Shown: one piece after another, positions 34,632-45,115 of the stretch | Layout of the letters: each line of letters opens with the position of its first letter | Numbering within the stretch: the first letter of the stretch is position 1 | From: Alphaproteobacteria bacterium | GTDB taxonomy: Bacteria; Pseudomonadota; Alphaproteobacteria; RF32; CAG-239 | NCBI GenBank assembly: GCA_015062305.1 | Contig: SUUX01000007.1 | Span: forward strand, 1 to 64,000 | DNA: 64,000 nt | Direction: 5' to 3' | Notes under the pieces: model-generated | The model's database searches: none | Told to the model about the DNA's origin: nothing | What the model saw: only the letters and a program-made list of their open reading frames with translations | Position numbers and translations under genes: made by a program

Positions 34632-36812
34632 TTAGGCTGCTTTAGGGGTCAAGCCTAATTCTTCCATTACTTGTTTCTTTAATGTTACATTATCTGCTTT
34701 TCCTGTTGCAAACATTGGCAATGTATCGTGATACAGAATCACGCGAGGCAGATAAAGCTCAGACATTCCATTGTTGCGGATGTAAGAGTGCAAACAGTCT
34801 TGTGTAACATCCTTATTGTTGGTGACCAAAACAATTTGTTCGCCTTTGCTTTCATGCGGAACGGCAACAACACCATAAGAAAATTCCGGACCACTTTTTT
34901 CATAGGCATTGACAACCATTTCATGAACGGCGTTTAATGATACCATCTCGCCACCAATTTTGGCAAAACGCTTGATGCGATCTTTGATGTATACGAATCC
35001 GATTTCATCAATATCGACAACATCTCCGGTATGGTACCAGCCATCTTTGAGGGGAACCAAAACTCCTGGTTTGTCTGGCATATAATAGCCCATCATGATG
35101 TTTGGACCTTTTACACACAATTCTCCACCAGTTGAGATTCCATCAACAGGCACAATTTTGTGTTGGATTTTAGGCAAAAGTTTTCCGATAGAGCCAAAAC
35201 GGTTGAAAATACGATTGTTTGCGGTTACCACCGGTGAACATTCTGTAGAGCCATAGGCTTCCATTACACGAGTACCAAAACGTTCTACCCACAGATTTCT
35301 GGTGTCAGGTTTGATGGCTTCGGCACCGCCATACATGAAGCGGATATTATGGAAGTCCATTGGGTGAGCAATTTTGCCATAGCCACGGAAGAATGTGTCT
35401 GTTCCAAACATAATGCTAGCGCCAATTTCATATACAATCTCGGCAATAACACGATAGTGTAGAGGAGAAGGGTATAAGAACAGCTTGCTTCCTTTTAGCA
35501 ATGGGAACAGAGTGGCTACAGTAAGGCCAAAGCTGTGGAACATTGGCAGGGCATTGAATACGGTATCTGTAATATTGAGTGTTTCAATAGTGGAGAGCTG
35601 TGTAATATTTGATATAATGTTTGCATGGCTCAAAACAACGGCTTTGGGAGCGCCTTCTGATCCTGATGTAAACAAGATAACAGCTTTTTTGTTGCCACCT
35701 TCTTTGTGTGGTACACGTTTTACTTTATAACGCAAGAATGCTGCCAGTTTGTCGGTTAGAGTAATGTGTTTGCGCAAGTCTTCCAGATAGAAAATTTCTA
35801 ATCCGGCATTGCGCAGGTCTTCGATTACCGGTTCCATTTTGGCATTGCGAATGAATAAGTGTGAAGTAATAACCATTTTGCAGGTTGCAGTTTTGCACAT
35901 GGAAACCATGTTTTTGGCACCAACAGAAAAGTTTAACATTACAGGAACACGATTGTAGGCTGATAGGCCGAAGAATGTACACAAAGTGGCCACAGCATTG
36001 GGTAGAAGCAATGCAACATGCTCTTCTGGTTGAGTTCTTTTTTTGAAGAATTTACCAAGAACAAAAGACTTGATGATGATGTCTTTATAAGAATTTGGTT
36101 GACGATTGATGTCTTCTACAAATTTGGGACGATGGAGCAGGCCTTTTTTGGAGTGAACTTTGGCTGTTTTCATGAGGGCTGCAAATAGAGATATATTGTC
36201 ATCATAAGAAGCATCAAAGCTCATATCACGCATGATGGTGTATACTTCATTACTGATGTGGTCACGTTGACGGCGAAGTTCATCTTTTAATTTGAACTTG
36301 ACCGGTTTGCGAACTGTAATTGTAATTTTTGGGTGCGGGCGGTGAGGCAACTTGCCCTTGGTTTTGGAGAAATAACCATATTGAGGACCATTAATCCATA
36401 CAGGAACAATCGGTGCTTCAGATTTATCTGCAACCAAGCCGGGAGCTTCGTATATCTTCATTAAACCGCCATTTTCGGTGATGCGTCCTTCTGCAAAAAT
36501 GACACAACGACGACCGCTGTTTACTTTGGCAATCAGTTCTTTGATATCGCCCGGTTCAATGGGATTGAAAGGCATTATATCGGCTGTTTTCATAAAGAAT
36601 CTGACCCACTTGTTGCGGTAGAGGTGGCCATTGAGGGCAAATACCGGATTGCCAGGCAAAAAGGCAAACAATATAACTGGATCTAAAAATGAAACATGGT
36701 TAGATACATAAACGGCTTTTACCGGCAATTTATTGGCATCAAAAGCAATATTGCATTTGACTTTAAAAAACTTAAAAGCAAATCTGAGGCCAAACCTAAT
36801 TAAATCTCTCAA
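34632..36812 (-). CDS. Aas-like bifunctional acyltransferase / acyl-CoA(ACP) ligase
   Basis: A 726-residue fusion. The N-terminal 200 residues are a PlsC-type glycerophospholipid acyltransferase (NHVSFLDP with the HX4D dyad, then FAEGRITENGG). From about residue 250 it is an AMP-forming fatty-acid ligase (ILFTSGSEGAPKAVVLSH, YGSTECSP, YHTGDVVDIDE and the Lys-containing C-terminal domain). This matches E. coli Aas, which reacylates lysophospholipids with activated fatty acid, although Aas also has separate helices here not clearly seen. A TetR-type regulator and a FadL-type porin lie next to it, indicating fatty-acid uptake and direct incorporation into phospholipid. Confidence 0.88.
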   Translation of the reverse strand: MRDLIRFGLRFAFKFFKVKCNIAFDANKLPVKAVYVSNHVSFLDPVILFAFLPGNPVFALNGHLYRNKWVRFFMKTADIMPFNPIEPGDIKELIAKVNSGRRCVIFAEGRITENGGLMKIYEAPGLVADKSEAPIVPVWINGPQYGYFSKTKGKLPHRPHPKITITVRKPVKFKLKDELRRQRDHISNEVYTIMRDMSFDASYDDNISLFAALMKTAKVHSKKGLLHRPKFVEDINRQPNSYKDIIIKSFVLGKFFKKRTQPEEHVALLLPNAVATLCTFFGLSAYNRVPVMLNFSVGAKNMVSMCKTATCKMVITSHLFIRNAKMEPVIEDLRNAGLEIFYLEDLRKHITLTDKLAAFLRYKVKRVPHKEGGNKKAVILFTSGSEGAPKAVVLSHANIISNITQLSTIETLNITDTVFNALPMFHSFGLTVATLFPLLKGSKLFLYPSPLHYRVIAEIVYEIGASIMFGTDTFFRGYGKIAHPMDFHNIRFMYGGAEAIKPDTRNLWVERFGTRVMEAYGSTECSPVVTANNRIFNRFGSIGKLLPKIQHKIVPVDGISTGGELCVKGPNIMMGYYMPDKPGVLVPLKDGWYHTGDVVDIDEIGFVYIKDRIKRFAKIGGEMVSLNAVHEMVVNAYEKSGPEFSYGVVAVPHESKGEQIVLVTNNKDVTQDCLHSYIRNNGMSELYLPRVILYHDTLPMFATGKADNVTLKKQVMEELGLTPKAA

Positions 36813-36984
36813 AATATTTCTCCAATCTGTTAAGATATGTCTCTATCTAACTAAATGTACGATATTTTGTAAAGTAGAAAATAGAATATACTCAAGATTT
36901 GTTGCTAAATATTACATAATATTTTGAAAAATAAAGAGTTTTAATGGTTTTGAAATGGGGGATAAAAATATGATTGCATTTTTT

Positions 36985-37026
36985 AGTCATTAGTTATAAG
37001 TCATTAATTATAAGTCATTAGTTATA
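36985..37026 (+). repeat. three 14-base tandem repeats before the tetR-type gene
   Basis: AGTCATTAGTTATA occurs at 36985, 36999 (one mismatch) and 37013, end to end, stopping 13 bases before the regulator start. The position suggests an autoregulatory operator array, or a slipped tandem repeat altering promoter spacing. Confidence 0.7.
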
Positions 37027-37039
37027 AGAGAGGGGAAAT

Positions 37040-37675
37040 ATGACAAAAGATTCAAAAGCAAAATTGTTGTATAGTGCTTTTACAGAGTTTGCAAAGAAAG
37101 GTTTTATGGGAGCTACAACAAGAGATATTGCTGATCGTGCCAATATTAATATTTCTTCTATATTATATTATTTTGGTGGCAAGAGAGGAATGTATGCTGC
37201 GGCTTTGGAAAATATTGTGGAAACCGTAAAAAATATGAGTGCCGATGTGTTTTCTAGATATCAGATTGTGATTGATAGCGGAAAACCAGAAGAAGCAAGA
37301 GCTTTTTTGAAAGAATTGGTACAACGCTTTTTGCTTTTGCTTTGCGGTGAAAATATATCTAAAGACATGAAAACTGTGTTTTTGAGCGAATATTCCAAGC
37401 CTACGGAAGATTTTAATATATTATATGATGGTTTGATTGCTCCGGTACATAAGATGATGGCAACTTTGTTGGCTCAGGCCAGTGAGGGCAAGATTGATAT
37501 TAAAGACGGGTATCTATATACATTTCCGTTGTTTTCTCAGATGTTTGTTTTTGCTTCACGCAAAGAATCGATATGTTCTTTCATGGAGTGGAAAGACTAT
37601 GGAGAGATTGAAAAGCAAAAGTTGCTTAAGTATATGATAAATCAGATAGATTTTCAGATTGATAGTAATAAGTAG
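37040..37675 (+). CDS. TetR/AcrR-family transcriptional regulator
   Basis: A 211-residue repressor. The N-terminal helix-turn-helix spans residues 8-55 (LLYSAFTEFAKKGFMGATTRDIADRANINISSILYYFGGKRGMY in pieces) and the C-terminal region is a helical ligand domain of CerR/YbiH-like character. It is divergent from the Aas-like gene and upstream of a FadL-type gene, so regulation of fatty-acid uptake by an acyl ligand is likely (inference). Start follows GAGAGGGGAAAT. Confidence 0.9.
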   Translation: MTKDSKAKLLYSAFTEFAKKGFMGATTRDIADRANINISSILYYFGGKRGMYAAALENIVETVKNMSADVFSRYQIVIDSGKPEEARAFLKELVQRFLLLLCGENISKDMKTVFLSEYSKPTEDFNILYDGLIAPVHKMMATLLAQASEGKIDIKDGYLYTFPLFSQMFVFASRKESICSFMEWKDYGEIEKQKLLKYMINQIDFQIDSNK

Positions 37676-37683
37676 TGTATAAT

Positions 37684-37722
37684 TCAATCAATTGATTGAC
37701 AATTTAATAAAATAGGTATATT
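37684..37722 (+). promoter_or_regulatory. fadL-type promoter with 16-base palindrome
   Basis: TCAATCAATTGATTGA (37684-37699) is a perfect palindrome that overlaps TTGACA (37696-37701); a TATATT/TATTAA -10 lies at 37717-37724. The palindrome is a good candidate operator for the neighbouring TetR-type protein. Confidence 0.65.
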
Positions 37723-37759
37723 AAGCTTTTGTCGTTTTAACAACAAAAGAGATTATCTT

Positions 37760-39010
37760 ATGAAAAAAGTTCTTACATTGACAGCTCTGGGGACTATCCT
37801 GGTTGCTTCTAATGCAATGGCTGCCGGATTCCATTTGCGTGAACAATCTGCGGCAGCTCAAGGAAATGCTTTTGCCGGTGCAACTGCCGGTGCAGAAAAT
37901 GCGTCTTATGCTTATTATAATGCGGCAGGATTGACCCGCCACAAAGGTACTCAAATTAATATGGGTGCTACATATATTTCTCCTCGTGCTGAGGCTGAAA
38001 ATGTTAAAAATCAAGATGGTGGACGTGAGGCTGATATTAATAATATCGTGCATGCTGCATGGGTTCCGAATGGTACAATTTCTCACCAAGTTGATGATAA
38101 ATTGACCGTTGGTATGAGCTTGAATGTTCCTTATGGTATGATTACCAAATATGATGAGCAATGGGCAGGTAGTGATCATGGTGTGACATCAAAGGTTATG
38201 TCTACAACAGTTACTCCGATGGCTGCGTATAAATTGACCGATAAGTTATCTGTTGGTGCCGGTTTGCAAATGCAATATGTTAAAGCCAGGTTGACGAGCA
38301 CTGCACCAGGTACTTCTTATAAAACAGCTTTGCAAGGTGATACTTTTGATGTAGGATATCAGTTGAGTGCTTTGTATGAATTGGATAAAGATACTCGTTT
38401 TGGTATTAATTATCGTAGTGAAATTAATCACAAATTAAAAGGGGAAATAGAATCTAGTGTACCTGTTGTTGCAGGTCCTATGCACGCAATGCTTAATCAA
38501 GATATTTCAGCTAGATTAGATACTCCGGCATTGTTGTCTGTGGGTGCTTATCACCAAATTAATGATAAATGGGCAGTGATGGCTGAATATCAACGTGTAT
38601 TCTGGAGCTCTTTTGAGAATTTAGATATTGTTGGTGATAAATATAATCAGCCTAATGGTTTAATTAGTCGCACCAAAGAAAATTGGCGCGATACAAACTT
38701 CTTTGCAGTTGGTGCCAGCTATCAAATTGATGATCAGTGGAAATTGCGTTTGGGTTTGGCTAAAGATGAAGGTGCAGCCAGAAAATCTCAACGTACTCCA
38801 CGTATTCCGGATTCTGACAGAACATGGTATTCTGCAGGTTTGACTTATGAATATAATGACAAGTTGACATTTGACTTTGCTTATACTTATATTCAAGCCA
38901 AAGATGCAGCAATGGATACAGCTTTGACCGGAAATGGTGGTCGTCATGTGGCTGCAGATTATAAGAATTCTGTAAAATTGTGGGGTTTGTCTCTCAATTA
39001 TAAATTCTAA
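37760..39010 (+). CDS. FadL/OmpP1-family long-chain fatty-acid porin
   Basis: A 416-residue outer-membrane barrel with signal peptide (cleavage after AMA). The mature N-terminus AGFHLREQSAAAQGNAFAGATAG is the FadL hatch signature with the NPA-like AGLTRHKGTQ following. The remainder is a 14-strand barrel ending in a C-terminal aromatic residue (LSLNYKF). It forms a probable fatty-acid uptake module with the TetR-type and Aas-like genes. It has its own promoter and terminator. Confidence 0.92.
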   Translation: MKKVLTLTALGTILVASNAMAAGFHLREQSAAAQGNAFAGATAGAENASYAYYNAAGLTRHKGTQINMGATYISPRAEAENVKNQDGGREADINNIVHAAWVPNGTISHQVDDKLTVGMSLNVPYGMITKYDEQWAGSDHGVTSKVMSTTVTPMAAYKLTDKLSVGAGLQMQYVKARLTSTAPGTSYKTALQGDTFDVGYQLSALYELDKDTRFGINYRSEINHKLKGEIESSVPVVAGPMHAMLNQDISARLDTPALLSVGAYHQINDKWAVMAEYQRVFWSSFENLDIVGDKYNQPNGLISRTKENWRDTNFFAVGASYQIDDQWKLRLGLAKDEGAARKSQRTPRIPDSDRTWYSAGLTYEYNDKLTFDFAYTYIQAKDAAMDTALTGNGGRHVAADYKNSVKLWGLSLNYKF

Positions 39011-39027
39011 AGTATTTGTTGTTGATG

Positions 39028-39056
39028 AAAGCGGTCGGAAACGGCCGCTTTTTTTG
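39028..39056 (+). terminator. terminator of the FadL-type gene
   Basis: AAAGCGG-TCGGAAA-CGGCCGCTTT with a T run. Confidence 0.8.
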
Positions 39057-39112
39057 TTGCTAATATCTCAAAATCGTGTATAATGACGAATATAGACAAA
39101 AGGAGATGCCGC

Positions 39113-40345
39113 ATGCCTCTGGAAAAAGAAGATCGTAATACGTGGATAAATGCTATAGTAGCTTTTGCTAAAGATGTACAAAAGAATAATCTGTATGAGC
39201 ACTGTCGCTTTATTCCTACGATGTTACGCGATAATGCCGGTATATGTTTATTTAAGCCTACTAATGCGCAAGTGGTTCAAGAAAATGTAAGTGCTCTAAT
39301 CAAAAGTAGCGATGATAAATCTAATGATGCAGGAGCTTTGGCTTGGCGTTTTTTGCGGGCTTGTCAAGAAGAAAGTGGTAATATAGACTTTAGGCTTCAG
39401 CACAAAATGGTTGATTTTTTATCCCGTACTAATTTTTATGAGGTTTTAACTGCAAAAGAAAAACTAAAGCTTATTAATTTTGTGGGGTATAAGTATAGTA
39501 CGGATTCTTACAAATTATTGCATCAGAAATTAGGTGATTTGAAATTTTCTCAAGATAAAGACAAGTTGAATGAAGAAAAAAAGTGGACGGTAAAGGTTTT
39601 TCATCTTTTGTTGGATGATTTGAGAGAAACCAAAGAGCGTAAAAGCAGAAAAAAAGATGAATCTATAAAAAATAAACTGACATCAGCTCGTAGCTTTTTG
39701 GAAGCTGTAGCAAAAAATGGAGACATTTTGCAAGATGCTACATTTAATGAAACAAAAGATAAAGATATTGCCGAAGCAGAAACTCTTAATGTTAAGAAAA
39801 AACGTAAAAAAATCGAAACAGGTAAAGTTTTAACAATATCATCAGATGATAAAAAAGAACTTTTTGAGTATATGAAAACTTCCGGAATTAATTTTTCTGA
39901 TGAATGTATGGATTATTTTGGGCATAATGATGATCAAATTAATCCTGTAACTTATTTGCGAATTGTAATGAATAAAATGAAACAAACTAAGAGTTATGAG
40001 CAAATAAAAAATACAGAAACAGAAGCTCTTGAGAAATTGGCAAATCTATTAGAAAAAGGCATGCGAGATGACAAAGAGCAAGGAAAAGAAGTGGTTTTGG
40101 AAGTTGCACAGGCTTATGCTAAAGTACAAAATGGTGAAGTATTTCATGAGCAAATGACAACTATATTTAAGAATATGGTTGCATATCATGATTATTCTGT
40201 TGCTGATGTTAATAAATTATGTGATGCTTTAGATAGCAGAGGCAGCAATAAAATGCAAAAAATGATTAAAGCAATAAGAAATGAGCATGATGAATATCAT
40301 CCAGAAATAGCTTCTACACGAGCTTGGGGAGTTCGTAATAGATAA
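39113..40345 (+). CDS. orphan helical protein, unknown
   Basis: A 410-residue cytosolic-looking protein, highly charged and mostly helical, with no signal peptide or membrane helix and no family I recognise. A basic patch KSRKKDESIKNK near 190 and KKKRKKIE near 232 flank a possible hinge; the C-terminal half contains repeated helical pairs. AAGGAG precedes the ATG at 39113, preferred over an in-frame ATG at 39083 lacking such a site. It stands alone between fadL and uvrA. Eukaryote-directed effector activity is possible but unsupported. Confidence 0.6.
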   Translation: MPLEKEDRNTWINAIVAFAKDVQKNNLYEHCRFIPTMLRDNAGICLFKPTNAQVVQENVSALIKSSDDKSNDAGALAWRFLRACQEESGNIDFRLQHKMVDFLSRTNFYEVLTAKEKLKLINFVGYKYSTDSYKLLHQKLGDLKFSQDKDKLNEEKKWTVKVFHLLLDDLRETKERKSRKKDESIKNKLTSARSFLEAVAKNGDILQDATFNETKDKDIAEAETLNVKKKRKKIETGKVLTISSDDKKELFEYMKTSGINFSDECMDYFGHNDDQINPVTYLRIVMNKMKQTKSYEQIKNTETEALEKLANLLEKGMRDDKEQGKEVVLEVAQAYAKVQNGEVFHEQMTTIFKNMVAYHDYSVADVNKLCDALDSRGSNKMQKMIKAIRNEHDEYHPEIASTRAWGVRNR

Positions 40346-40352
40346 TATTTTT

Positions 40353-43163
40353 TTAGAGCTTCTCTTTTAAATATTTGGCTGTATAGCTTGTTTGTGATTT
40401 AGCAACTTGTTCCGGTGTGCCTTGAGCCACAATTTGTCCTCCTCCATCGCCGCCTTCAGGCCCCATATCAATAATATAATCGGCAGTTTTTATTACATCT
40501 AAATTATGTTCAATGACAATAACAGAATTGCCTTGATCGACTAATGCTTGTAGCACTTTTAGAAGTTTGTTGATGTCTTCAAAATGCAGGCCTGTTGTCG
40601 GTTCGTCCAAAACATATAAAGTTTTGCCGGTAGCTCGACGAGAGAGCTCTTTGGCCAGTTTGACACGTTGTGCCTCGCCACCTGAGAGGGTGGTGGCCGG
40701 TTGGCCAAGTTTAATATAACCAAGTCCGACTTTGCGCAAAAGTTCAAGACGATTTTTTATTGCCGGAATGGCGTTGAAAAATTCAAAAGCATCATCAACA
40801 GTCATATCTAAAACATCGGCAATGGATTTGTCTTTGTATTTTACTTCTAGGGTTTCTCTATTGAAACGCTTGCCTTTGCATTCATCGCATTCAACATAGA
40901 CATCTGGTAAAAAGTGCATTTCTATTTTGGTGACGCCATCGCCTTTGCAGGCTTCACAACGGCCACCGGGGACGTTGAAAGAAAATCTTCCGGCAGCATA
41001 ACCACGGGCTTTGGCTTCGGGCAGACCGGCAAACCAGTTGCGAATGTGGTCAAACAAGCCGGTGTAAGTGGCTGGGTTGGAGCGAGGAGTGCGCCCGATG
41101 GGGAATTGATCTATATTGATGAGTTTGTCGATGTTTTCGCCACCGATTAATTTGTTGTATATAGCTCCAGGTTCTCGGGAATTGAATAGCTCTCGTTCTA
41201 TGGCTTTGCATAGAGTTTCTAAAATCAGTGATGATTTGCCACCACCGGAAACACCGGTAATACAGGTGAGGGTGCCAAGAGGTATTTTGAGATCGATATT
41301 TTTTAAGTTGTTGGTTCTGGCTCCTTTGAGGCCGATGAATTTGCTGTTTCCTTTGCGACGGTGCGCAGGGACTGCTATTTTTTTGTTTCCATTGAGGTAT
41401 TGTGCTGTTAGGCTATGTTGGTTTTTTAATACATCTTTGACAGTGCCTTCTGCAACAATTTCACCTCCGTGCGAGCCTGCTGCTGGCCCCATGTCTACCA
41501 GATAATCGGCAGCTCTGATTGCGTCTTCATCATGTTCAACAACAATTACGGTATTGCCAATATCTCGCAGACGAGTCAGTGTTTCTAATAGGCGGTCGTT
41601 ATCTCGTTGGTGTAGTCCGATTGAGGGTTCATCCAAGACATATAACACACCGGTGAGGCCAGAACCAATTTGGCTTGCCAGACGTATGCGCTGGGATTCT
41701 CCTCCGGAAAGAGTACCAGATTGTCGGGATAGGTTTAGATAATCTAATCCGACATTGTTTAAGAAGCTTAGGCGTTCGATAATTTCTTTGAGAATTTTGG
41801 TGGCAATTTCTTGCTTTTTGGGGCTGAGGTTGGGGCCGATGCCTTTGAACCAGACCAGAGCATCTCTGATGGACATTTCTGCTGCATCCATGATATCTAG
41901 ACCGCCAATTTTGACAGATAATGCCTCTGGGCGCAAGCGTTTTCCATGGCAATGTTCGCATGTGGCGGCAGATTGGTATTGGGCAAATTCGTCTCTGATG
42001 GAGGCAGAATCACTTTCTAAAAATCGGCGTTCCAGATTGTTTATTACACCTTCAAAGGGTTTGTAGGTGGTGAAACGACGATAATCCATTGGAACAGGTT
42101 CTCCATTGGAACCATATAGGATAATGTCTTTGGCGTGTTGTGGTAAATCCTGCCAAGGGGTTTTGTCGGATATGCCAAGCCAATTGCACAGAGAAGTTAG
42201 AGTATCGGTATAAAATCCGTGTTTGCGGCTATACCAAGGTAAGATTGCCCCTTGTGCAATGGATAGTTGAGGGTTGGGGACAACTCTGTCCGGATCCATA
42301 TATAGGCTGGCTCCAATGCCGTCGCAGTGAGGGCAAGCTCCGTATGGGTTGTTAAAAGAAAATAGGCGAGGCTCAATCTCTTCGATAGTAAAACCGGATA
42401 CAGGGCAAGCAAATTTGGTAGAAAAAGTGGTGCGTTCATTGGTGGATATATTTTCGGCAAAAACAAGTCCGTCACTTAGTTTGACAGCTGTTTCAAAAGA
42501 TTGAGCCAGGCGCTCGGCAAGGCCTTCTTTTATGATAAGACGGTCAACCACAACTTCTATGTCATGTTTTTGATTTTTGTTAAGGGTGGGGGTTTCTTCT
42601 ATGTCGTAAATTTGTCCGTCTATCTTGAGTCTTTGAAAACCATGTTTGCGCAGATCTTCGATTTCTTTTTTGTATTCTCCTTTTTTGCCTCGAGCAATGG
42701 GAGATAAAAGCAAAATTTTTGTTCCTTCGGGCAAGCTTAAAATACGGTCTACCATTTGTGAGATTGTTTGTGCTTCAATAGGTAGTCCGGTGGTGGGAGA
42801 ATACGGGGTGCCAACACGAGCCCATAGCAGACGCATATAGTCATATATTTCGGTGACGGTGCCAACCGTTGAGCGAGGGTTGTGAGAAGTGGTTTTTTGT
42901 TCTATTGAAATGGCAGGAGAAAGACCTTCTATTGAATCAACATCGGGTTTTTTCATTAAATCTAAAAATTGACGAGCATAAGAGGACAGACTTTCTACGT
43001 AGCGGCGTTGGCCTTCGGCATAAATGGTGTCAAAAGCCAAAGAAGATTTACCTGAGCCTGAAAGTCCGGTAATGACATTTAGTTTGTTTTTGGGCAAACG
43101 GATGTTTATATTTTTGAGATTATGTTCTCTTGCCCCTTTGATATCAATAAAATCGTTGCTCAT
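40353..43163 (-). CDS. uvrA: excinuclease ABC subunit A
   Basis: A 936-residue DNA-damage recognition ATPase. The two ABC modules are complete: Walker [13 protein letters not shown] and [12 protein letters not shown], signature [12 protein letters not shown] and [12 protein letters not shown], and Walker [13 protein letters not shown] and [12 protein letters not shown]. Three CxxC-type zinc modules are visible (CPHCDG...CEHCHG, CEACKG...CDECKG). Start at 43163 with AGGAG 7 bases upstream; the frame extends to 43202 but without a ribosome binding site. No LexA box was found in front of it. Confidence 0.97.
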   Translation of the reverse strand: MSNDFIDIKGAREHNLKNINIRLPKNKLNVITGLSGSGKSSLAFDTIYAEGQRRYVESLSSYARQFLDLMKKPDVDSIEGLSPAISIEQKTTSHNPRSTVGTVTEIYDYMRLLWARVGTPYSPTTGLPIEAQTISQMVDRILSLPEGTKILLLSPIARGKKGEYKKEIEDLRKHGFQRLKIDGQIYDIEETPTLNKNQKHDIEVVVDRLIIKEGLAERLAQSFETAVKLSDGLVFAENISTNERTTFSTKFACPVSGFTIEEIEPRLFSFNNPYGACPHCDGIGASLYMDPDRVVPNPQLSIAQGAILPWYSRKHGFYTDTLTSLCNWLGISDKTPWQDLPQHAKDIILYGSNGEPVPMDYRRFTTYKPFEGVINNLERRFLESDSASIRDEFAQYQSAATCEHCHGKRLRPEALSVKIGGLDIMDAAEMSIRDALVWFKGIGPNLSPKKQEIATKILKEIIERLSFLNNVGLDYLNLSRQSGTLSGGESQRIRLASQIGSGLTGVLYVLDEPSIGLHQRDNDRLLETLTRLRDIGNTVIVVEHDEDAIRAADYLVDMGPAAGSHGGEIVAEGTVKDVLKNQHSLTAQYLNGNKKIAVPAHRRKGNSKFIGLKGARTNNLKNIDLKIPLGTLTCITGVSGGGKSSLILETLCKAIERELFNSREPGAIYNKLIGGENIDKLINIDQFPIGRTPRSNPATYTGLFDHIRNWFAGLPEAKARGYAAGRFSFNVPGGRCEACKGDGVTKIEMHFLPDVYVECDECKGKRFNRETLEVKYKDKSIADVLDMTVDDAFEFFNAIPAIKNRLELLRKVGLGYIKLGQPATTLSGGEAQRVKLAKELSRRATGKTLYVLDEPTTGLHFEDINKLLKVLQALVDQGNSVIVIEHNLDVIKTADYIIDMGPEGGDGGGQIVAQGTPEQVAKSQTSYTAKYLKEKL

Positions 43164-43230
43164 GTTTTTTCTCCTGAGCAAGTAATATAACGAATTAGGC
43201 ATATAATGGCAATAGATATTTGCAATATAA

Positions 43231-43259
43231 TAAAAAAGGCTGGGTTAACCAGCCTTTTG
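43231..43259 (-). terminator. terminator overlapping the end of the 186-residue gene
   Basis: AAAAGGCTGG-TTAA-CCCAGCCTTTTTT on the minus strand; the stop codon TAA lies inside the loop. Confidence 0.85.
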
Positions 43260-43805
43260 ATTGGTAATGAGGCAAAGTTTGCCATTTACAAACTCGCCAA
43301 ATTTGGTGTCTTCGTCAATGATGACATGATATTCTCTGCAATGCCAAGTGTTGATAGTTTCGACCTCACAGTCTAAAAGGATGATTTTTTCTCCTTCGTG
43401 GAAGACCTTTTCAATTGCGGTTTTTGCGCCGGCGAATTCTAAGGGCTCGTACAAACCGTCAAAGCACAGCTTTGCTCGATCATCAAAACATTGCAGTTTG
43501 TAATATCCGTTTTCAGAATAATGATAACCTATTTTGATAGGTGCAAAAGTTTCATATTGCGGACAAACGCATGGCGGCACTATGCAGTTTTTTCGAGGCA
43601 TACCGGGTTTCCAGTTTGCGTTATTCGGATCGGGGTATTTAACATGCCAATCTGTAGAAGTGATGAGTTTTTCACCAGTCCAACCTACAACCATTTTGAG
43701 TTCTGCTTCGCAATGCTCCGGGTCAACGTTATGTGATGACGCTACAAAAGCAATAACTTGCTTAGCATTGTTGTACGCAGGTGGATACATTGTTTTTGTT
43801 TTCAT
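43245..43805 (-). CDS. hypothetical protein
   Basis: A 186-residue soluble protein rich in aromatic residues and Cys, with no signal peptide. Segments such as MVVGWTGEKLITSTDWHVKYP and CVCPQYETFAPIKIGYHYSE suggest a beta-rich fold. No family is recognised. It starts at ATG after an AATTACGTAT leader with poor ribosome binding site and ends within a strong terminator. It is divergent from the binding-protein gene. Confidence 0.55.
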   Translation of the reverse strand: MKTKTMYPPAYNNAKQVIAFVASSHNVDPEHCEAELKMVVGWTGEKLITSTDWHVKYPDPNNANWKPGMPRKNCIVPPCVCPQYETFAPIKIGYHYSENGYYKLQCFDDRAKLCFDGLYEPLEFAGAKTAIEKVFHEGEKIILLDCEVETINTWHCREYHVIIDEDTKFGEFVNGKLCLITNQKAG

Positions 43806-43941
43806 ATACGTAATTGTTTATTAATAAGATTTATTCGCGGTGATAATGTGTTGAAAAAAATAAAAAGTCAATAAAAATGATTGCAAAAATTATTTAAGAT
43901 GATACTATGCGCGGCTGTTAATTAAATATGGCTTTGAATTT

Positions 43942-45042
43942 ATGCGAAAATTTATAACATTGTGGTTAAGTTGTGTTTTATTTTTGCCCGAACTTGTTTG
44001 GGCAAGTGTTAATGTTGTGGTGATTGCTCCGCAGGAAGGCGAATATGCCGATTTTGGTCGAGAGTTGGCTGAAGGAGTGAAAATTGCAGCAAATGAAACA
44101 AATGCACAAGGCGGAATTTTGGGGCATAAAATTAATGTGATTGTTGCAGATGATCGTTGTAATGACAGATATGCCGTGTCTATGGCTCAGATGTTGAGTG
44201 TTAAAGCTGATGAAGAAGACAAAGTCAGTTTGGTGGTGGGGCCTTATTGTGATAATGAGATTGCAACAGTGGCGGATATATATGCAAAAGCAGGTATTTT
44301 GCAAATTATGCCACTGCCGGCAAGTGCTGAGTTGAATAATAATTCTTTTGTATGGAAGTTGGCAGAAACCAGAGAAAAACAAGCAAAAACTTTTTTTGAT
44401 TTTTATATGCAAAGATTTTCCGGGCAAAATGTGGCTTTGGTTTATAATTCTATGCAAAGAAATGATGTGGCCATTGCGGCAGTGGTGCAAAAATTGTTTT
44501 TGGAAAGCGGACAAGCGAATAAATTGACGGTGTATGCCTTTGATATGTTTCAGAAAGATTATGATTTATTGGCAAAAGAAGTGTTGCTGAATAATCAGGT
44601 GGTTTATATTGTCGGTAATACAAAAGAAACAGCAAAGTTGGTGCGAAATATCAGAAAAAAAGATGAACGTACAGCTGTTTTTGTTAGTAGATATTTGGAA
44701 CAGCTTACTTATGACAATATTGTGGATTCTGATATGAAAGGGATTTATTATTTGGGATTGAAGAATTTTAAGGACAATCCCAGTTTTGCTGAGAAATTAG
44801 TGAATTTGCGCCTAAAAGGGATGGAGCCGGTCAGATTGGGTGTGTATGGCTATGGAGCTCTTAGCTATTGGGTGGAATTAGTTAAAAAAAGCAATTCATT
44901 TTCAGCGTTAAAATTGCAAGCAATAGCAAAAAATACACAAGTTGAAATTCCTTGGGGTCTGTTTCAAAAAGATAAAATACAGGAAACTCAAATGTATGGT
45001 GTGTTTGAGAAACAAGGTGAAGAATATATTCAGATTTATTGA
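43942..45042 (+). CDS. periplasmic branched-chain-amino-acid-type binding protein (orphan)
   Basis: A 366-residue exported protein of the LivJ/Peripla_BP_6 type. The signal peptide ends WASVNV; the two lobes contain GEYADFGRELAEGVKIAANETNA-like, LVVGPYCDNEIATVADIYAKA-like and VALVYNSMQRNDV-like segments of the family. A Cys pair (ADDRCND, GPYCDN) may form a disulfide. The expected permease and ATPase genes are not adjacent, so it is either an orphan subunit or a sensory binding protein. Confidence 0.82.
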   Translation: MRKFITLWLSCVLFLPELVWASVNVVVIAPQEGEYADFGRELAEGVKIAANETNAQGGILGHKINVIVADDRCNDRYAVSMAQMLSVKADEEDKVSLVVGPYCDNEIATVADIYAKAGILQIMPLPASAELNNNSFVWKLAETREKQAKTFFDFYMQRFSGQNVALVYNSMQRNDVAIAAVVQKLFLESGQANKLTVYAFDMFQKDYDLLAKEVLLNNQVVYIVGNTKETAKLVRNIRKKDERTAVFVSRYLEQLTYDNIVDSDMKGIYYLGLKNFKDNPSFAEKLVNLRLKGMEPVRLGVYGYGALSYWVELVKKSNSFSALKLQAIAKNTQVEIPWGLFQKDKIQETQMYGVFEKQGEEYIQIY

Positions 45043-45115
45043 TTTTTTGTTTGATTATCAAAATTTATCAATGTATAGTCAGAGAAGTTTTAATTTTTAG
45101 ATAAGGTAAAATAAA

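Noticed and set aside
43164..43245. SOS box in front of uvrA
   Set aside because: No GTTC-N7-GTTC or GAAC-N7-GAAC was found in the upstream region.
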